Source of the DNA: JALNZF01 sp049793155
GTDB taxonomy: Bacteria; Nitrospirota; UBA9217
Direction of reading: 5' to 3'
DNA length: 48,579 nt
Assembly (NCBI GenBank): GCA_049793155.1
Contig: JBARBN010000059.1
Coordinates: forward strand, 1 to 48,579
The position numbers were made by a program, and so were the translations under genes. Positions 15,282 through 23,319 of this stretch are shown here, one piece after another (position 1 is the stretch's first letter; each line of letters opens with the position of its first letter). The notes below the pieces were generated by a model. That model did no database searches, had not been told where the DNA came from, and saw nothing but the letters and a program-made list of their open reading frames with translations.

Positions 15282-16067
15282 ATGGCTGTTCAGGGTATAT
15301 GGAGCGGGACTATCAGTTTCAGCCTGGTGGCGATTCCGGTACGGTTGGTTACTGCGATCGAGCCTGGTCGCGTCTCTTTTCACCTGCTCCACAGCAAGGA
15401 TTTCTCTCCCCTATCCCGAAGAATGTTTTGTCCGAAAGAAGGGACGATGGTCCCCCCGGATGAGATCGTCAGGGGATACGAGATCGTGCCTGATAAATAC
15501 ATTCTGATGACTGACGAGGAACTGGAATCCGTTTCGCCGGAGCGGAGCCGCACGATCGAGATCATTGAGTTCATCGATATGAAGGAAGTGGACCCGGTCT
15601 ATTACGATCACCCCTACTACCTCGTGCCCTCGAAAGGAGGCGAAAAAGCCTATCAGTTGTTGGTTGAGGTGCTGCGCCGGACAAATAAGGCCGGTCTCGC
15701 AAAATTCGTATTGGCTGAACGCGAGTATCTGGTGGCGGTCAAAAGCAGGGATGGAGCGCTGCAACTGACCACACTCCATTACAGCGACGAAATCGTTTCC
15801 GATGAGGACGTCCTGGTAAAAAAAGGAAAGGTCGAGGCCGAAGAGGAAGGCCGGATGAAAACAAACATAGAGAAGATGATCGAAGACTTCAAGCCGGGAA
15901 AATATGCTGACGAGCGCCGGAAAAGGATCGTGGCCCTTCTGGAGGCGAAGGCGAAAGAAAAGGCCCCGGTGGCGGCGCCGGCCGTAGAGGAAGAAGAGGG
16001 AGAAGGTCCTGCCGATCTGGTTGCCGCACTGGAGGAAAGCATGCGGAAAGTGAAGGAGAAAAAGTGA
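15282..16067 (+). CDS. ku: Non-homologous end-joining protein Ku (copy 2)
   Basis: The 261-residue second Ku starts 'VQGIWSGTISFSLVAIPVRL', the consensus Ku N-terminus, and carries 'LSRRMFCPKEGTMVPPDEI', 'GYEIVPDKYILMTDEELE', 'YYDHPYYLVPSKGGEKAY' and 'IEDFKPGKYADERR'. The C-terminal extension is acidic/Ala-rich and ends in a basic 'MRKVKEKK', similar to C-terminal tails that help DNA threading and LigD binding. AGGAGG lies 7 bases before the ATG. Its TGA overlaps the GTG start of the polymerase gene (GTGA), showing translational coupling. It is only partly similar to copy 1, so this is an old duplication. Confidence 0.95.
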   Translation: MAVQGIWSGTISFSLVAIPVRLVTAIEPGRVSFHLLHSKDFSPLSRRMFCPKEGTMVPPDEIVRGYEIVPDKYILMTDEELESVSPERSRTIEIIEFIDMKEVDPVYYDHPYYLVPSKGGEKAYQLLVEVLRRTNKAGLAKFVLAEREYLVAVKSRDGALQLTTLHYSDEIVSDEDVLVKKGKVEAEEEGRMKTNIEKMIEDFKPGKYADERRKRIVALLEAKAKEKAPVAAPAVEEEEGEGPADLVAALEESMRKVKEKK

Positions 16068-16969
16068 GCCGAACATTTGTCGAAATGGCGGGGATCAGAC
16101 TCCCGCTGTCGAACCTTGAAAAGGACCTCTATCCCTCCTATGGTTTTACAAAGGCCCAGATACTGGAATATTACCGCGGGATCGCAGCGTTCATGCTGCC
16201 CCATTTGAAAAACCGAGCACTGACCTTTAAGCGCTATCCCGAAGGAGTTGAAAAGAACTTCTTTTTCGAGAAACGCTGTCCCGGACATCGGCCGGCCTGG
16301 GTGAAAACAGCCGAGATCCCCCAGCATGACGGGGGGAGGATGACGGTCTGCCTGGTCAACGATCTGGAAACGCTGATATGGGCGGAGAACCTTGCTTCTC
16401 TTGAACTCCATGTACCGCTGGCCAGGGCCGGTTCCCCGGAATCTCCCGATTCCATGGTCTTCGATCTGGATCCCGGCGAAGAGGCAACCATTTTTGATTG
16501 TGCCCGTGTGGCGCTGGTGCTTCGGGACCTGCTCTCGCGGCTGGATCTCGTCACCTATGTCAAGACCTCCGGCAAGAAGGGGCTCCATGTATATGTCCCC
16601 TTGAACCGGACGGAGACGACCTTTGACGATACCAAGACATTTTCAAAGACCGTGGCTGGGATCATGCAGAAACATTATCCGGACCTGGTGACCGCAAAAA
16701 TGGCAAAGTCAGAGCGGAGATCAAAGGTCTTTATCAACTGGTCTCAAAACGATGCATCGAAGACAATGGTATGCGTATATTCCCTGCGCGCCCGGGAAAA
16801 GCCAATCGTCTCATTTCCGCTTGAGTGGAGGGAGTTGGAGAATGTCTTCGGCTCTGGCGACCCGGAAATGCTGCAAGTCACGTACTCGGAGGCCGTGAAG
16901 AGGGCAGAAAAAAAAGGAGACCTTTTTCAGGCAATGCTTTCGAAAGAACAGAAACTGCCGCATTTATGA
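16064..16969 (+). CDS. ligD: Stand-alone LigD polymerase (primase-like) domain
   Basis: This archaeo-eukaryotic primase-fold enzyme adds ribo- or deoxynucleotides to broken ends during end-joining. The 301 residues contain 'LSNLEKDLYP' near the start, 'ALTFKRYPEG', the metal-binding 'FDLDPG' with Asp134 and Asp136, and 'KTSGKKGLHVYVPL', all diagnostic of LigD POL domains. The size equals one isolated POL domain, so no ligase or phosphoesterase is fused. It starts at a GTG that overlaps the Ku stop by four bases. The PE-ligase part lies in the next gene, 101 bases on. Confidence 0.95.
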   Translation: MSRTFVEMAGIRLPLSNLEKDLYPSYGFTKAQILEYYRGIAAFMLPHLKNRALTFKRYPEGVEKNFFFEKRCPGHRPAWVKTAEIPQHDGGRMTVCLVNDLETLIWAENLASLELHVPLARAGSPESPDSMVFDLDPGEEATIFDCARVALVLRDLLSRLDLVTYVKTSGKKGLHVYVPLNRTETTFDDTKTFSKTVAGIMQKHYPDLVTAKMAKSERRSKVFINWSQNDASKTMVCVYSLRAREKPIVSFPLEWRELENVFGSGDPEMLQVTYSEAVKRAEKKGDLFQAMLSKEQKLPHL

Positions 16970-17070
16970 AAATGAATCACTAAATACTAAACAATACTAA
17001 AATTTGAATATTTGAGTTTTGAACTTGTTTAGGGTTTAGAAATTCGAACAGAGAATTTTCAGGAACTAAC

Positions 17071-18699
17071 ATGGGCTTAACTGAATACAAAGCGAAACGG
17101 GAATTCGAGAAAACACCCGAACCGAAACCGGTCCTTCAGCCTCAGGGGAACCGTCTTATGTTTGTCGTTCACAAGCACGCGGCCCGGGCTCTTCATTATG
17201 ACCTCAGGCTGGAGCTGGACGGGGTTCTTAAGAGCTGGGCTGTACCGAAGGGTCCTTCGCTTGATCCTTCCCTGAAAAGGCTCGCAGTTATGGTTGAAGA
17301 CCACCCGCTCGATTACAAGGATTTTGAAGGCGTTATTCCGGAGACCAATTATGGCGCCGGAAGCGTTATCATCTGGGACAAGGGTTATTATCATCACCCT
17401 TCCACAAGAGATGAGAGCGAAAGCAATAAGCTGCTTCATGAGGGCTTGAAAAAAGGGGATATGAAGTTCGTCCTCGAAGGGGAAAAGCTTCACGGTGAAT
17501 TCGCGCTGGTAAAAACTCGAAAGGATGGGAAGTCGTGGCTGCTACTGAAGAAAAGAGACGGTAATGCGACCAAAGAGGAAATTCTCAAGGAGAACCGTTC
17601 TGTGGTGTCTCATAAAACTTTGGAGGAGGTTCTCGAAGCCGATAAGCATAAATCGTTCAGGCAGAAAAAATCAAACCAGATCCGTCTTCATGAGGCGCTG
17701 GAAACCGCAGACCTGAAGGATGCGCCGGTCAAACCGATGCTGCACGCGGTAAAACCGATGCTTGCGACCCTGGTCAAGGAACCGTTCGATCATCCCGATT
17801 GGATATTCGAGGTGAAATGGGACGGATACCGGGCCGTTGCCGAGGTCCGGGATGATGCTGTTTCGCTTTATTCGAGGAATGGGATCTCGCTCGCTAAAAA
17901 GTTTGCCCCTTTAGTGGACGCTCTGCGGAAATTCGGATCTGACGCCGTCATGGATGGAGAAATCGTTGTCGTAGATGACCAGGGACGCGCCGATTTTCAG
18001 GCGCTTCAGCACTACCAGGGCTCCGGAAGCAGCCATTTGGTCTACTACGTTTTCGATCTCCTCTATTTCCGGGGACATGATCTGACGGGTCTGCCCCTGC
18101 TCAGAAGGAAGGAACTCCTGAAAAAGGTCCTCCCCTCTTCCCCAAAGATTAAATTCAGCAGTCATGTAGAAAAAGAAGGGGTCTTGTTTTACGGCGTTTC
18201 CAAAGAAAAAGGACTGGAAGGTATCGTCGCCAAACATTCTCAAAGCATATACGAAACGGGAAAAAGGAGCCGGCAGTGGCTTAAGGTAAAGACGCGGCTC
18301 ACCCAGGAAGGCGTTATCGCCGGATTCACGGAAGCGGGCGGCAGCAGACAAAATTTCGGCGCCCTTGTGCTGGGTGTGTTCGAAGGAGACAACTTTGTAT
18401 ACATCGGCAATGTAGGAAGCGGATTCGGGGATAAAGATTTAAAGAACATCCGCGAACAATTGGAACCGCTGGTCCGGAAGGAATGCCCCTTTACCGCTGA
18501 ACCGGAGACAAATGCGCGGGTCACGTGGGTAAAGCCGGAGCTGGTCTGCGAGGTTACGTTGACCGGTTGGACCGAGGATAGCGTGATGAGGCAACCCGCG
18601 TTCATACGGCTGCGTGATGATAAAACAGCCAGTGAGGTGGTTCGTGAAAACGAATCATTTCAACGCAGAGATGCTGAGACGCACAGCAACGCAGGTTAA
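17071..18699 (+). CDS. ligD: LigD phosphoesterase-DNA ligase
   Basis: This 542-residue protein joins two LigD modules. Residues about 1-170 form the 3'-phosphoesterase domain, with 'VVHKHAARALHYDLRLEL' (His42, Asp44, Glu48) and 'VEDHPLDY' (His78) as metal and catalytic residues. Residues about 220-530 form an ATP-dependent DNA ligase with the adenylated lysine K249 in 'FEVKWDGYR', 'DGEIVV', 'EGIVAKH' and 'RQWLKVK'. It trims 3' ribonucleotides or phosphates and seals breaks. AGGA precedes the ATG. The last ~14 residues ('QRRDAETHSNAG') are encoded by a sequence resembling an interspersed repeat, so the original C-terminus may have been replaced. Confidence 0.95.
   Translation: MGLTEYKAKREFEKTPEPKPVLQPQGNRLMFVVHKHAARALHYDLRLELDGVLKSWAVPKGPSLDPSLKRLAVMVEDHPLDYKDFEGVIPETNYGAGSVIIWDKGYYHHPSTRDESESNKLLHEGLKKGDMKFVLEGEKLHGEFALVKTRKDGKSWLLLKKRDGNATKEEILKENRSVVSHKTLEEVLEADKHKSFRQKKSNQIRLHEALETADLKDAPVKPMLHAVKPMLATLVKEPFDHPDWIFEVKWDGYRAVAEVRDDAVSLYSRNGISLAKKFAPLVDALRKFGSDAVMDGEIVVVDDQGRADFQALQHYQGSGSSHLVYYVFDLLYFRGHDLTGLPLLRRKELLKKVLPSSPKIKFSSHVEKEGVLFYGVSKEKGLEGIVAKHSQSIYETGKRSRQWLKVKTRLTQEGVIAGFTEAGGSRQNFGALVLGVFEGDNFVYIGNVGSGFGDKDLKNIREQLEPLVRKECPFTAEPETNARVTWVKPELVCEVTLTGWTEDSVMRQPAFIRLRDDKTASEVVRENESFQRRDAETHSNAG
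18660..18695 (+). repeat. Dispersed-repeat-like sequence at the ligD 3' end
   Basis: The sequence runs CAACGCAGAGATGCTGAGAC and continues with the same CGCAGAG/GACGC words. It resembles the CGCAAAG/GACGCAAAG words of the element at 35381-35470 and forms the end of the ligase coding region. Judged by eye only. Confidence 0.35.
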
Positions 18700-18777
18700 G
18701 TGTCACTTGATTCTCACCTCGGCGCTGCGGTTAAGCCGGACTTTTTACAATGGTGTTAACCGGGGAGGAAACAGTAT

Positions 18778-19530
18778 ATGAAGGTGTACGTCGGGACTAG
18801 CGGGTTTGCACATGCGGAATGGAAAGGGATATTCTATCCTGAAAAGATCCCGCCCAAGGAAATGCTTCGGTTCTATTCCGGTCGCCTCAACACGGTAGAG
18901 ATCAACAATACCTTTTATCACCGGCCCAAAGAAAGCGTGCTCGCGCACTGGGCGGAACAGGTCGGCACTGATTTTGTTTTCGCGCTCAAAGCGCCGCAGG
19001 TCATAACGCATATGAAGCAGCTCCGAAATGTGTTCGAGGAGACCGAATACCTTTTCAGGACACTGTCAATCCTGGACAAAAAGCTGGGACCGGTCCTTTT
19101 TCAATTTCCCAAAAGCTTTCATGCGGACCTGCCTGTGCTGGAAGATTTTCTCGGCCTGATCCCCGTTGACGCGGCCTGCGCTTTCGAGTTCCGCAGCCCC
19201 TCGTGGCTCGAAGCCGGAATTCCGGACGTGCTTCGTAAAAAGGGATGCAGCCTGTGCAACGCCGATACAGATGAGAATCCGGCGAACGAGATCATCAGTA
19301 CATCGCCATGGGGTTACTTGCGTCTGCGCCGCTCAGAGTATACGGATGCAGACCTTTTACAATGGGCGGAAAGGATCTTTTCGCAAAAATGGGAGAAGGC
19401 CTTTGTTTTCTTTAAACACGAGGACAAAGGACCCGAGTGGGCTATGCGCCTACACGAGATTGTTAATTTGAGATTGAATGGCAAGGCACTCAAGTCCGGA
19501 AGAATGCGGGCCGGCATTCCCACCGCCTGA
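18778..19530 (+). CDS. DUF72 (YecE-like) protein
   Basis: A 250-residue TIM-barrel-like protein beginning 'MKVYVGTSGFAHAEWKGIFYP', then 'LNTVEINNTFYHRP', 'FVFALKAPQVITHMKQL', 'GPVLFQFPKSFH' and 'CAFEFRSPSW', the complete set of DUF72/YecE landmarks. The family is related to sugar-phosphate-isomerase-like barrels and has no proven reaction; the conserved Glu, Asn and His residues suggest an active site in the barrel mouth. GGGGAGGAAAC precedes the ATG. It follows the NHEJ cluster in the same direction. A link to DNA repair is not supported by the sequence. Confidence 0.93.
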   Translation: MKVYVGTSGFAHAEWKGIFYPEKIPPKEMLRFYSGRLNTVEINNTFYHRPKESVLAHWAEQVGTDFVFALKAPQVITHMKQLRNVFEETEYLFRTLSILDKKLGPVLFQFPKSFHADLPVLEDFLGLIPVDAACAFEFRSPSWLEAGIPDVLRKKGCSLCNADTDENPANEIISTSPWGYLRLRRSEYTDADLLQWAERIFSQKWEKAFVFFKHEDKGPEWAMRLHEIVNLRLNGKALKSGRMRAGIPTA

Positions 19531-19610
19531 TGGCGGAGTCTTACAAGAGAGAATTTGCGGCAATTTTTGCTAATGATATTCAACAAGGTAGTGGCCACTG
19601 TTTTGTTGAA

Positions 19611-19634
19611 CTTTCTCTGTGTGCTCTGTGGTGA
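19611..19634 (+). repeat. CTCTGTG-type short repeat
   Basis: CTTTCTCTGTGTGCTCTGTG followed by GTGA belongs to a word family often seen between genes in related genomes. It is one of at least four repeat-like patches in this window, the others at 18660, 34484 and 35381. Confidence 0.35.
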
Positions 19635-19670
19635 TATCTTGACTAGGGTTCGCATCGGAGGAGAAAGATC

Positions 19671-20084
19671 ATGAAGAACCGGAACAAGTACGGCCCAGCT
19701 TCACGTGATGTATTGATTTATGACGGCACTTGCCCGATCTGTTCAGGCACAGCGAAATGGATCCACCATAATGCCATGGATGGCTCATTTGACATGATAA
19801 CGTGCCAGTCGTTGCAGGAGGGAATGCAGTACCCGGGCATCATGCATGAAGCCTGCATGCAATCAATGCACATCGTGCTTCCGGATGGAACAGTGCTTGC
19901 TGGAGAGAAGGCGCTTCCGGAGATCATCGCGCGGCTTAGAAGGTACCGTTTTGCAGGCTTCCTGTTCAAACTGCCCGGAGCGGAGACTCTGTCACGGATC
20001 GCGTACCGCTGGTTTGCAAAACGCAGATACCGGATCTCAGCAATAATGTCCCATCTTAATGGCAGCCGAAAGAACGAAGTGTAG
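19671..20084 (+). CDS. DCC-family (DUF393) thiol-disulfide oxidoreductase-like protein
   Basis: A 137-residue protein with 'VLIYDGTCPICSGTAKWI' (Cys21, Cys24), the D-G-x-C-x-x-C motif that names the DCC family, followed by 'QSMHIVLPDGTVLAGEKALPEIIARLR', also typical. The fold is thioredoxin-like, and members are predicted to act as thiol-disulfide oxidoreductases or redox carriers of unknown target. GGAGGAGAAAG lies before the ATG. No signal peptide is visible, so a cytoplasmic location is likely. The C-terminus is basic. Confidence 0.9.
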   Translation: MKNRNKYGPASRDVLIYDGTCPICSGTAKWIHHNAMDGSFDMITCQSLQEGMQYPGIMHEACMQSMHIVLPDGTVLAGEKALPEIIARLRRYRFAGFLFKLPGAETLSRIAYRWFAKRRYRISAIMSHLNGSRKNEV

Positions 20085-20143
20085 GCGTCCTCCTTTCTCC
20101 CGGATCGACGTGGCCTTTTATTTCAAAGAAGTTCCTGTTTCAT

Positions 20144-21340
20144 CTAGAGTGTAAAATAAAAAGCCGCTCCATTGTCGACCCCTGCCTCCGTCCAGATGCG
20201 CCCCTTATGATGATCGATGATCCGCCGGACCGTGGCAAGACCGATTCCGATGCCCGGGAATTCGTCCGATGAGTGGAGTCGTTGGAACGGCATGAACAGT
20301 TTATTCACATACTTCATATTGAAGCCAACACCATTATCTTTAATACAATAGACTGTTTCCCCGTTGTTGCGGGCGACATTGAACTCGATTTTCGCAACAG
20401 GTCGGTTTGCAGTGAACTTCCATGCGTTTCCCATAAGGTTGTCCATCACCATCTTGAGCATCACCGGGTCTCCTTCGGCGTATGCTTCTTCGGAGATCAC
20501 AAACTCCACCCTGCGCTCGGGCTGGGCCATTTCAAGCTCAGCCGCCGCAGTCTTTGCCAGTGTGCTCAGGTGTACTTTCGAACGATGCAATGGGGCTCCG
20601 GCTAAACGTGACAGACTGAGCAAGGCGTTGATGAGTTCTATCATTCTCGTTGAGCCGGCTTGCACGCGGCGGATATAATCCTTGCCCGCTTCATCCAGGT
20701 GTTCTGCGTAATCTTCGGACAGTATGCGTATGAATCCGTCAATGGACCGCAGAGGCGCCCTAAGATCATGAGACACCGAGTAGGCAAACTGCTCCAGCGC
20801 CTTGTTGGAACGCTCAAGTTCGGCCTTTGTCTCAAGCAACCTCCGCTCTGATTCCTTTCGTTCGGATACATCGCGGACCACGGCCAGCACAACGATGTCA
20901 TCCTTTATCTGCAGCGGTCCGAGGGATATATCCACGGGAAACTCCGTTCCATCCTTTTTTCTGCCGTATAATTCCAGCCCGGTGCCCATAGGACGGACGT
21001 GCGGATCAGCCATAAACCCCCGGCGATGATCTCGATGTTTTTCCCTAAGACGTTCCGGCAGGAGAATGTCAAGCTCCTCATTCACCAATTCCTCTCGACT
21101 ATAACCAAATAATCGCTCAACCTGCTTGTTGGACTGAACAATGCTGCCGCTGCGATCGACAACAATAATTGCATCAGGAGCGAATTCGAAAAGCCCCTCA
21201 AACATCGCCTTGGTTCTCGCAAGTTCCTCCACAAACGTCTCTTGATCCTCGACTGTTTTTTCCAGTTCATTGATCGTCTGCTGCAATATGATCAGGTCAT
21301 TGATGAGCTGTTCTTTTGTCAGGTCGTCCAGGGCCTTCAT
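20144..21340 (-). CDS. Soluble PAS-domain sensor histidine kinase
   Basis: This 398-residue kinase has no transmembrane segments. An N-terminal coiled coil (about 5-45) leads to a PAS domain (about 45-165) with 'FEFAPDAIIVVDRSGSIVQSN' and 'FPVDISLGPLQ'. A second coiled coil with 'ELERSNKALEQF' carries the signal to the HisKA domain with 'SVSHDLRAPLRSIDGF', its H-box. The ATPase domain has 'LMGNAWKFT', 'DNGVGF' and 'GIGIGLATVRRII'. It matches the phytochrome-like H-D-L-R-A-P-L subclass. No response regulator gene is adjacent, so it is an orphan. GGAGAATT precedes the ATG. The signal bound by the PAS domain is unknown. Confidence 0.93.
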   Translation of the reverse strand: MKALDDLTKEQLINDLIILQQTINELEKTVEDQETFVEELARTKAMFEGLFEFAPDAIIVVDRSGSIVQSNKQVERLFGYSREELVNEELDILLPERLREKHRDHRRGFMADPHVRPMGTGLELYGRKKDGTEFPVDISLGPLQIKDDIVVLAVVRDVSERKESERRLLETKAELERSNKALEQFAYSVSHDLRAPLRSIDGFIRILSEDYAEHLDEAGKDYIRRVQAGSTRMIELINALLSLSRLAGAPLHRSKVHLSTLAKTAAAELEMAQPERRVEFVISEEAYAEGDPVMLKMVMDNLMGNAWKFTANRPVAKIEFNVARNNGETVYCIKDNGVGFNMKYVNKLFMPFQRLHSSDEFPGIGIGLATVRRIIDHHKGRIWTEAGVDNGAAFYFTL

Positions 21341-21458
21341 AATTCTCCATTCAAAATAGCGTGCGAGATCCTCATATTTCCTCCGCCGGACTGAGCTGCC
21401 TGCTTTTAAAAGAGAGGACCATGCCAGAGGGCCGGATATATTTTAAGATCGAGTAATT

Positions 21459-22760
21459 TCATCTCGCAACCTCTGCATCAACATCTCCAGGGCCCCTCTC
21501 CTTGTAATCCTGAGGTTTCCCGGACATGATCGCTGACAAAAATAACGCCAACACGGTGTATGTCAGGAACAGGTAATATCCCGGTTGAAGGGACGTGCCG
21601 TTCGTAGTTATCATCACCATTTCCTGGGCCGCTGACTTTAGTTGATCGAACTGGCTGGTAATGATGCCGTTAAACCCGATATAAGCCATGAATATGGCAA
21701 CCACCATGACATCGGCCATGGACCATTTTCCGGATTTCAACACAAAAAACCTGATCACCGGCTTCTGCCTCGCGTTGAGATAATTGTAATAATATCCCAG
21801 TGACGAGACTGTTTTTAACAGGGGGAAAAAAACACTGAAAGTGATCAGCAGGACCCCGACAAATTTCATTTGGAGATCCTTATGACTGATCATGATCCTG
21901 AATACATCCAGAATGCTTTTGCTCTGGAAATATAATACCTGGTTCTCAAAATAGATGGGGTGCCCCATCAACGCAATGCTCATCCGTGAGATCCTGGCAT
22001 CCATATCGATCATGGGTGTGGTTACACCGGCTATCAGCAAAATAATAAGAGCCTGAACGAGCAGTATAAAGCTGGAGGGGTCCAAAGGTTTCCTGCTGAA
22101 GCCGGACAAGGCAAAAAGGATCACTGAAAGAAAGATCAATAGAACTGCCTCTTTGGTGATCAGGGTTTGCTTGACCGACACAGCCTCATTGAGCTTGGTC
22201 CTCGCGCTTTCAATATCCTTGGATTCCGTCCGAACAAGGATGCTGTTTATTTGAGACATATCCTGCTTATCAAAGGTTTCATTAAGATATTGCTCGATCT
22301 GCTTATTCAGCATGGTCTTTATCTGAGCCTTTGTTTTCGCTTTCGTCATCTCATGAATGATGGCATCGGCATATTCAGGAATACCTTTTTTAATATCCTT
22401 TGGACTCGCGATAAAATTTAAAAGGGTTTGTTTGACCCAACCCTCCGCGGAGCCCGAATTCTCGTCTTTGATATTCTTGAAGACCTTATCAATAAGCGTG
22501 TTCAACAGAGCTTCGATATGCTTTCGGAGCTCCCGTTCATTTTCTTTTGACACATACAGCTTATTGATCTCTTCTGAAAGGATTACGGTAACTTGCCGCT
22601 TCCATTGATCGACACTGAACAGACCGTACTTGATATGATTGAGCTCCGCATAATCGATTTTGTCCTTTTGGTTGGAAATTGAATTAAGAATAAATTGTTG
22701 GCATAAAAAAACGGATGCTATGATGATTATTAAGGATAAGATCAGCTTGAGCAATTTCAT
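21459..22760 (-). CDS. PqiA-like inner-membrane protein with large periplasmic insert
   Basis: The 433-residue protein has a membrane segment at about 5-25, then about 175 hydrophilic, helix-rich residues (likely periplasmic), then five or so further membrane segments from about 205 to 415. The C-terminal half with 'KSGKWSMADVMVVAIFMAYIGF' matches PqiA domains, whose members pair with PqiB/MCE proteins in lipid traffic between membranes. No MCE, PqiB or PqiC gene lies nearby. AAGGT is spaced before the ATG. The long helical loop is unusual for PqiA. The family call is fair and the function is inferred from homologues. Confidence 0.75.
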   Translation of the reverse strand: MKLLKLILSLIIIIASVFLCQQFILNSISNQKDKIDYAELNHIKYGLFSVDQWKRQVTVILSEEINKLYVSKENERELRKHIEALLNTLIDKVFKNIKDENSGSAEGWVKQTLLNFIASPKDIKKGIPEYADAIIHEMTKAKTKAQIKTMLNKQIEQYLNETFDKQDMSQINSILVRTESKDIESARTKLNEAVSVKQTLITKEAVLLIFLSVILFALSGFSRKPLDPSSFILLVQALIILLIAGVTTPMIDMDARISRMSIALMGHPIYFENQVLYFQSKSILDVFRIMISHKDLQMKFVGVLLITFSVFFPLLKTVSSLGYYYNYLNARQKPVIRFFVLKSGKWSMADVMVVAIFMAYIGFNGIITSQFDQLKSAAQEMVMITTNGTSLQPGYYLFLTYTVLALFLSAIMSGKPQDYKERGPGDVDAEVAR

Positions 22761-22883
22761 TATGTAGTGACCTTCGTCATCACAAACAGCGTGGGTGTTT
22801 GGAGCTCACTTCTTAGTTTCTGTTATTTAGCGTTAGAGGCAGAATGTTCGGTGAGAACCGGCGTCCAAGGATGCTGCGGTAAT

Positions 22884-23198
22884 TTAATCTACTTCCTGGA
22901 GTACTTTGACGGTGACACTCTCGACCATGTTCCTTACCTTTTCCCGGTAATCGGTCATATGAGGCGAGCCTAGATGTGCATGAAGCGTTCCCAGGCTCGC
23001 CCACTTCTCAAAAATGGTGACCACATTTTTATCGAAAACCTGCGGCGGCAGCTTTGAGTCAATATCTACCATCGGGATATATTCGATACATCCCTCTTCT
23101 TTTCTTACTGAGGGAACATTTGCTTTAAGAACCGTAAGATAATCGGCGAGCAATCCCGTCTTCACACTAATCGAGGCAATCACGTTGATCACAGCCAT
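22884..23198 (-). CDS. Antibiotic biosynthesis monooxygenase (ABM/quinol monooxygenase-like)
   Basis: A dimeric ferredoxin-like ABM domain: 'MAVINVIASISVKTGLLADYLTVLKANVPSVRKEEGCIEYIPMVD', 'VTIFEKWASLGTLHAHLGSPHM'. ABM proteins act on quinols or polyketides without cofactor, as in YgiN. The length (about 104 residues) is standard. The start at MAVINV (23198) follows GAGGAAGGAG; the frame also allows a TTG four codons earlier. It sits between PqiA-like and multihaem genes on the same strand, 122 bases from each; nothing shows co-regulation. Confidence 0.85.
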   Translation of the reverse strand: MAVINVIASISVKTGLLADYLTVLKANVPSVRKEEGCIEYIPMVDIDSKLPPQVFDKNVVTIFEKWASLGTLHAHLGSPHMTDYREKVRNMVESVTVKVLQEVD

Positions 23199-23319
23199 CT
23201 CCTTCCTCAACGTTGTTCACAGGAGACTGTGGAGCAGTGCGAAGCACATTGGACCATCTTTCACAATATAGCCGGCTTCATAATCGGCCTACTGAGATAC
23301 AATGTCCCTTTTCAGTCCA

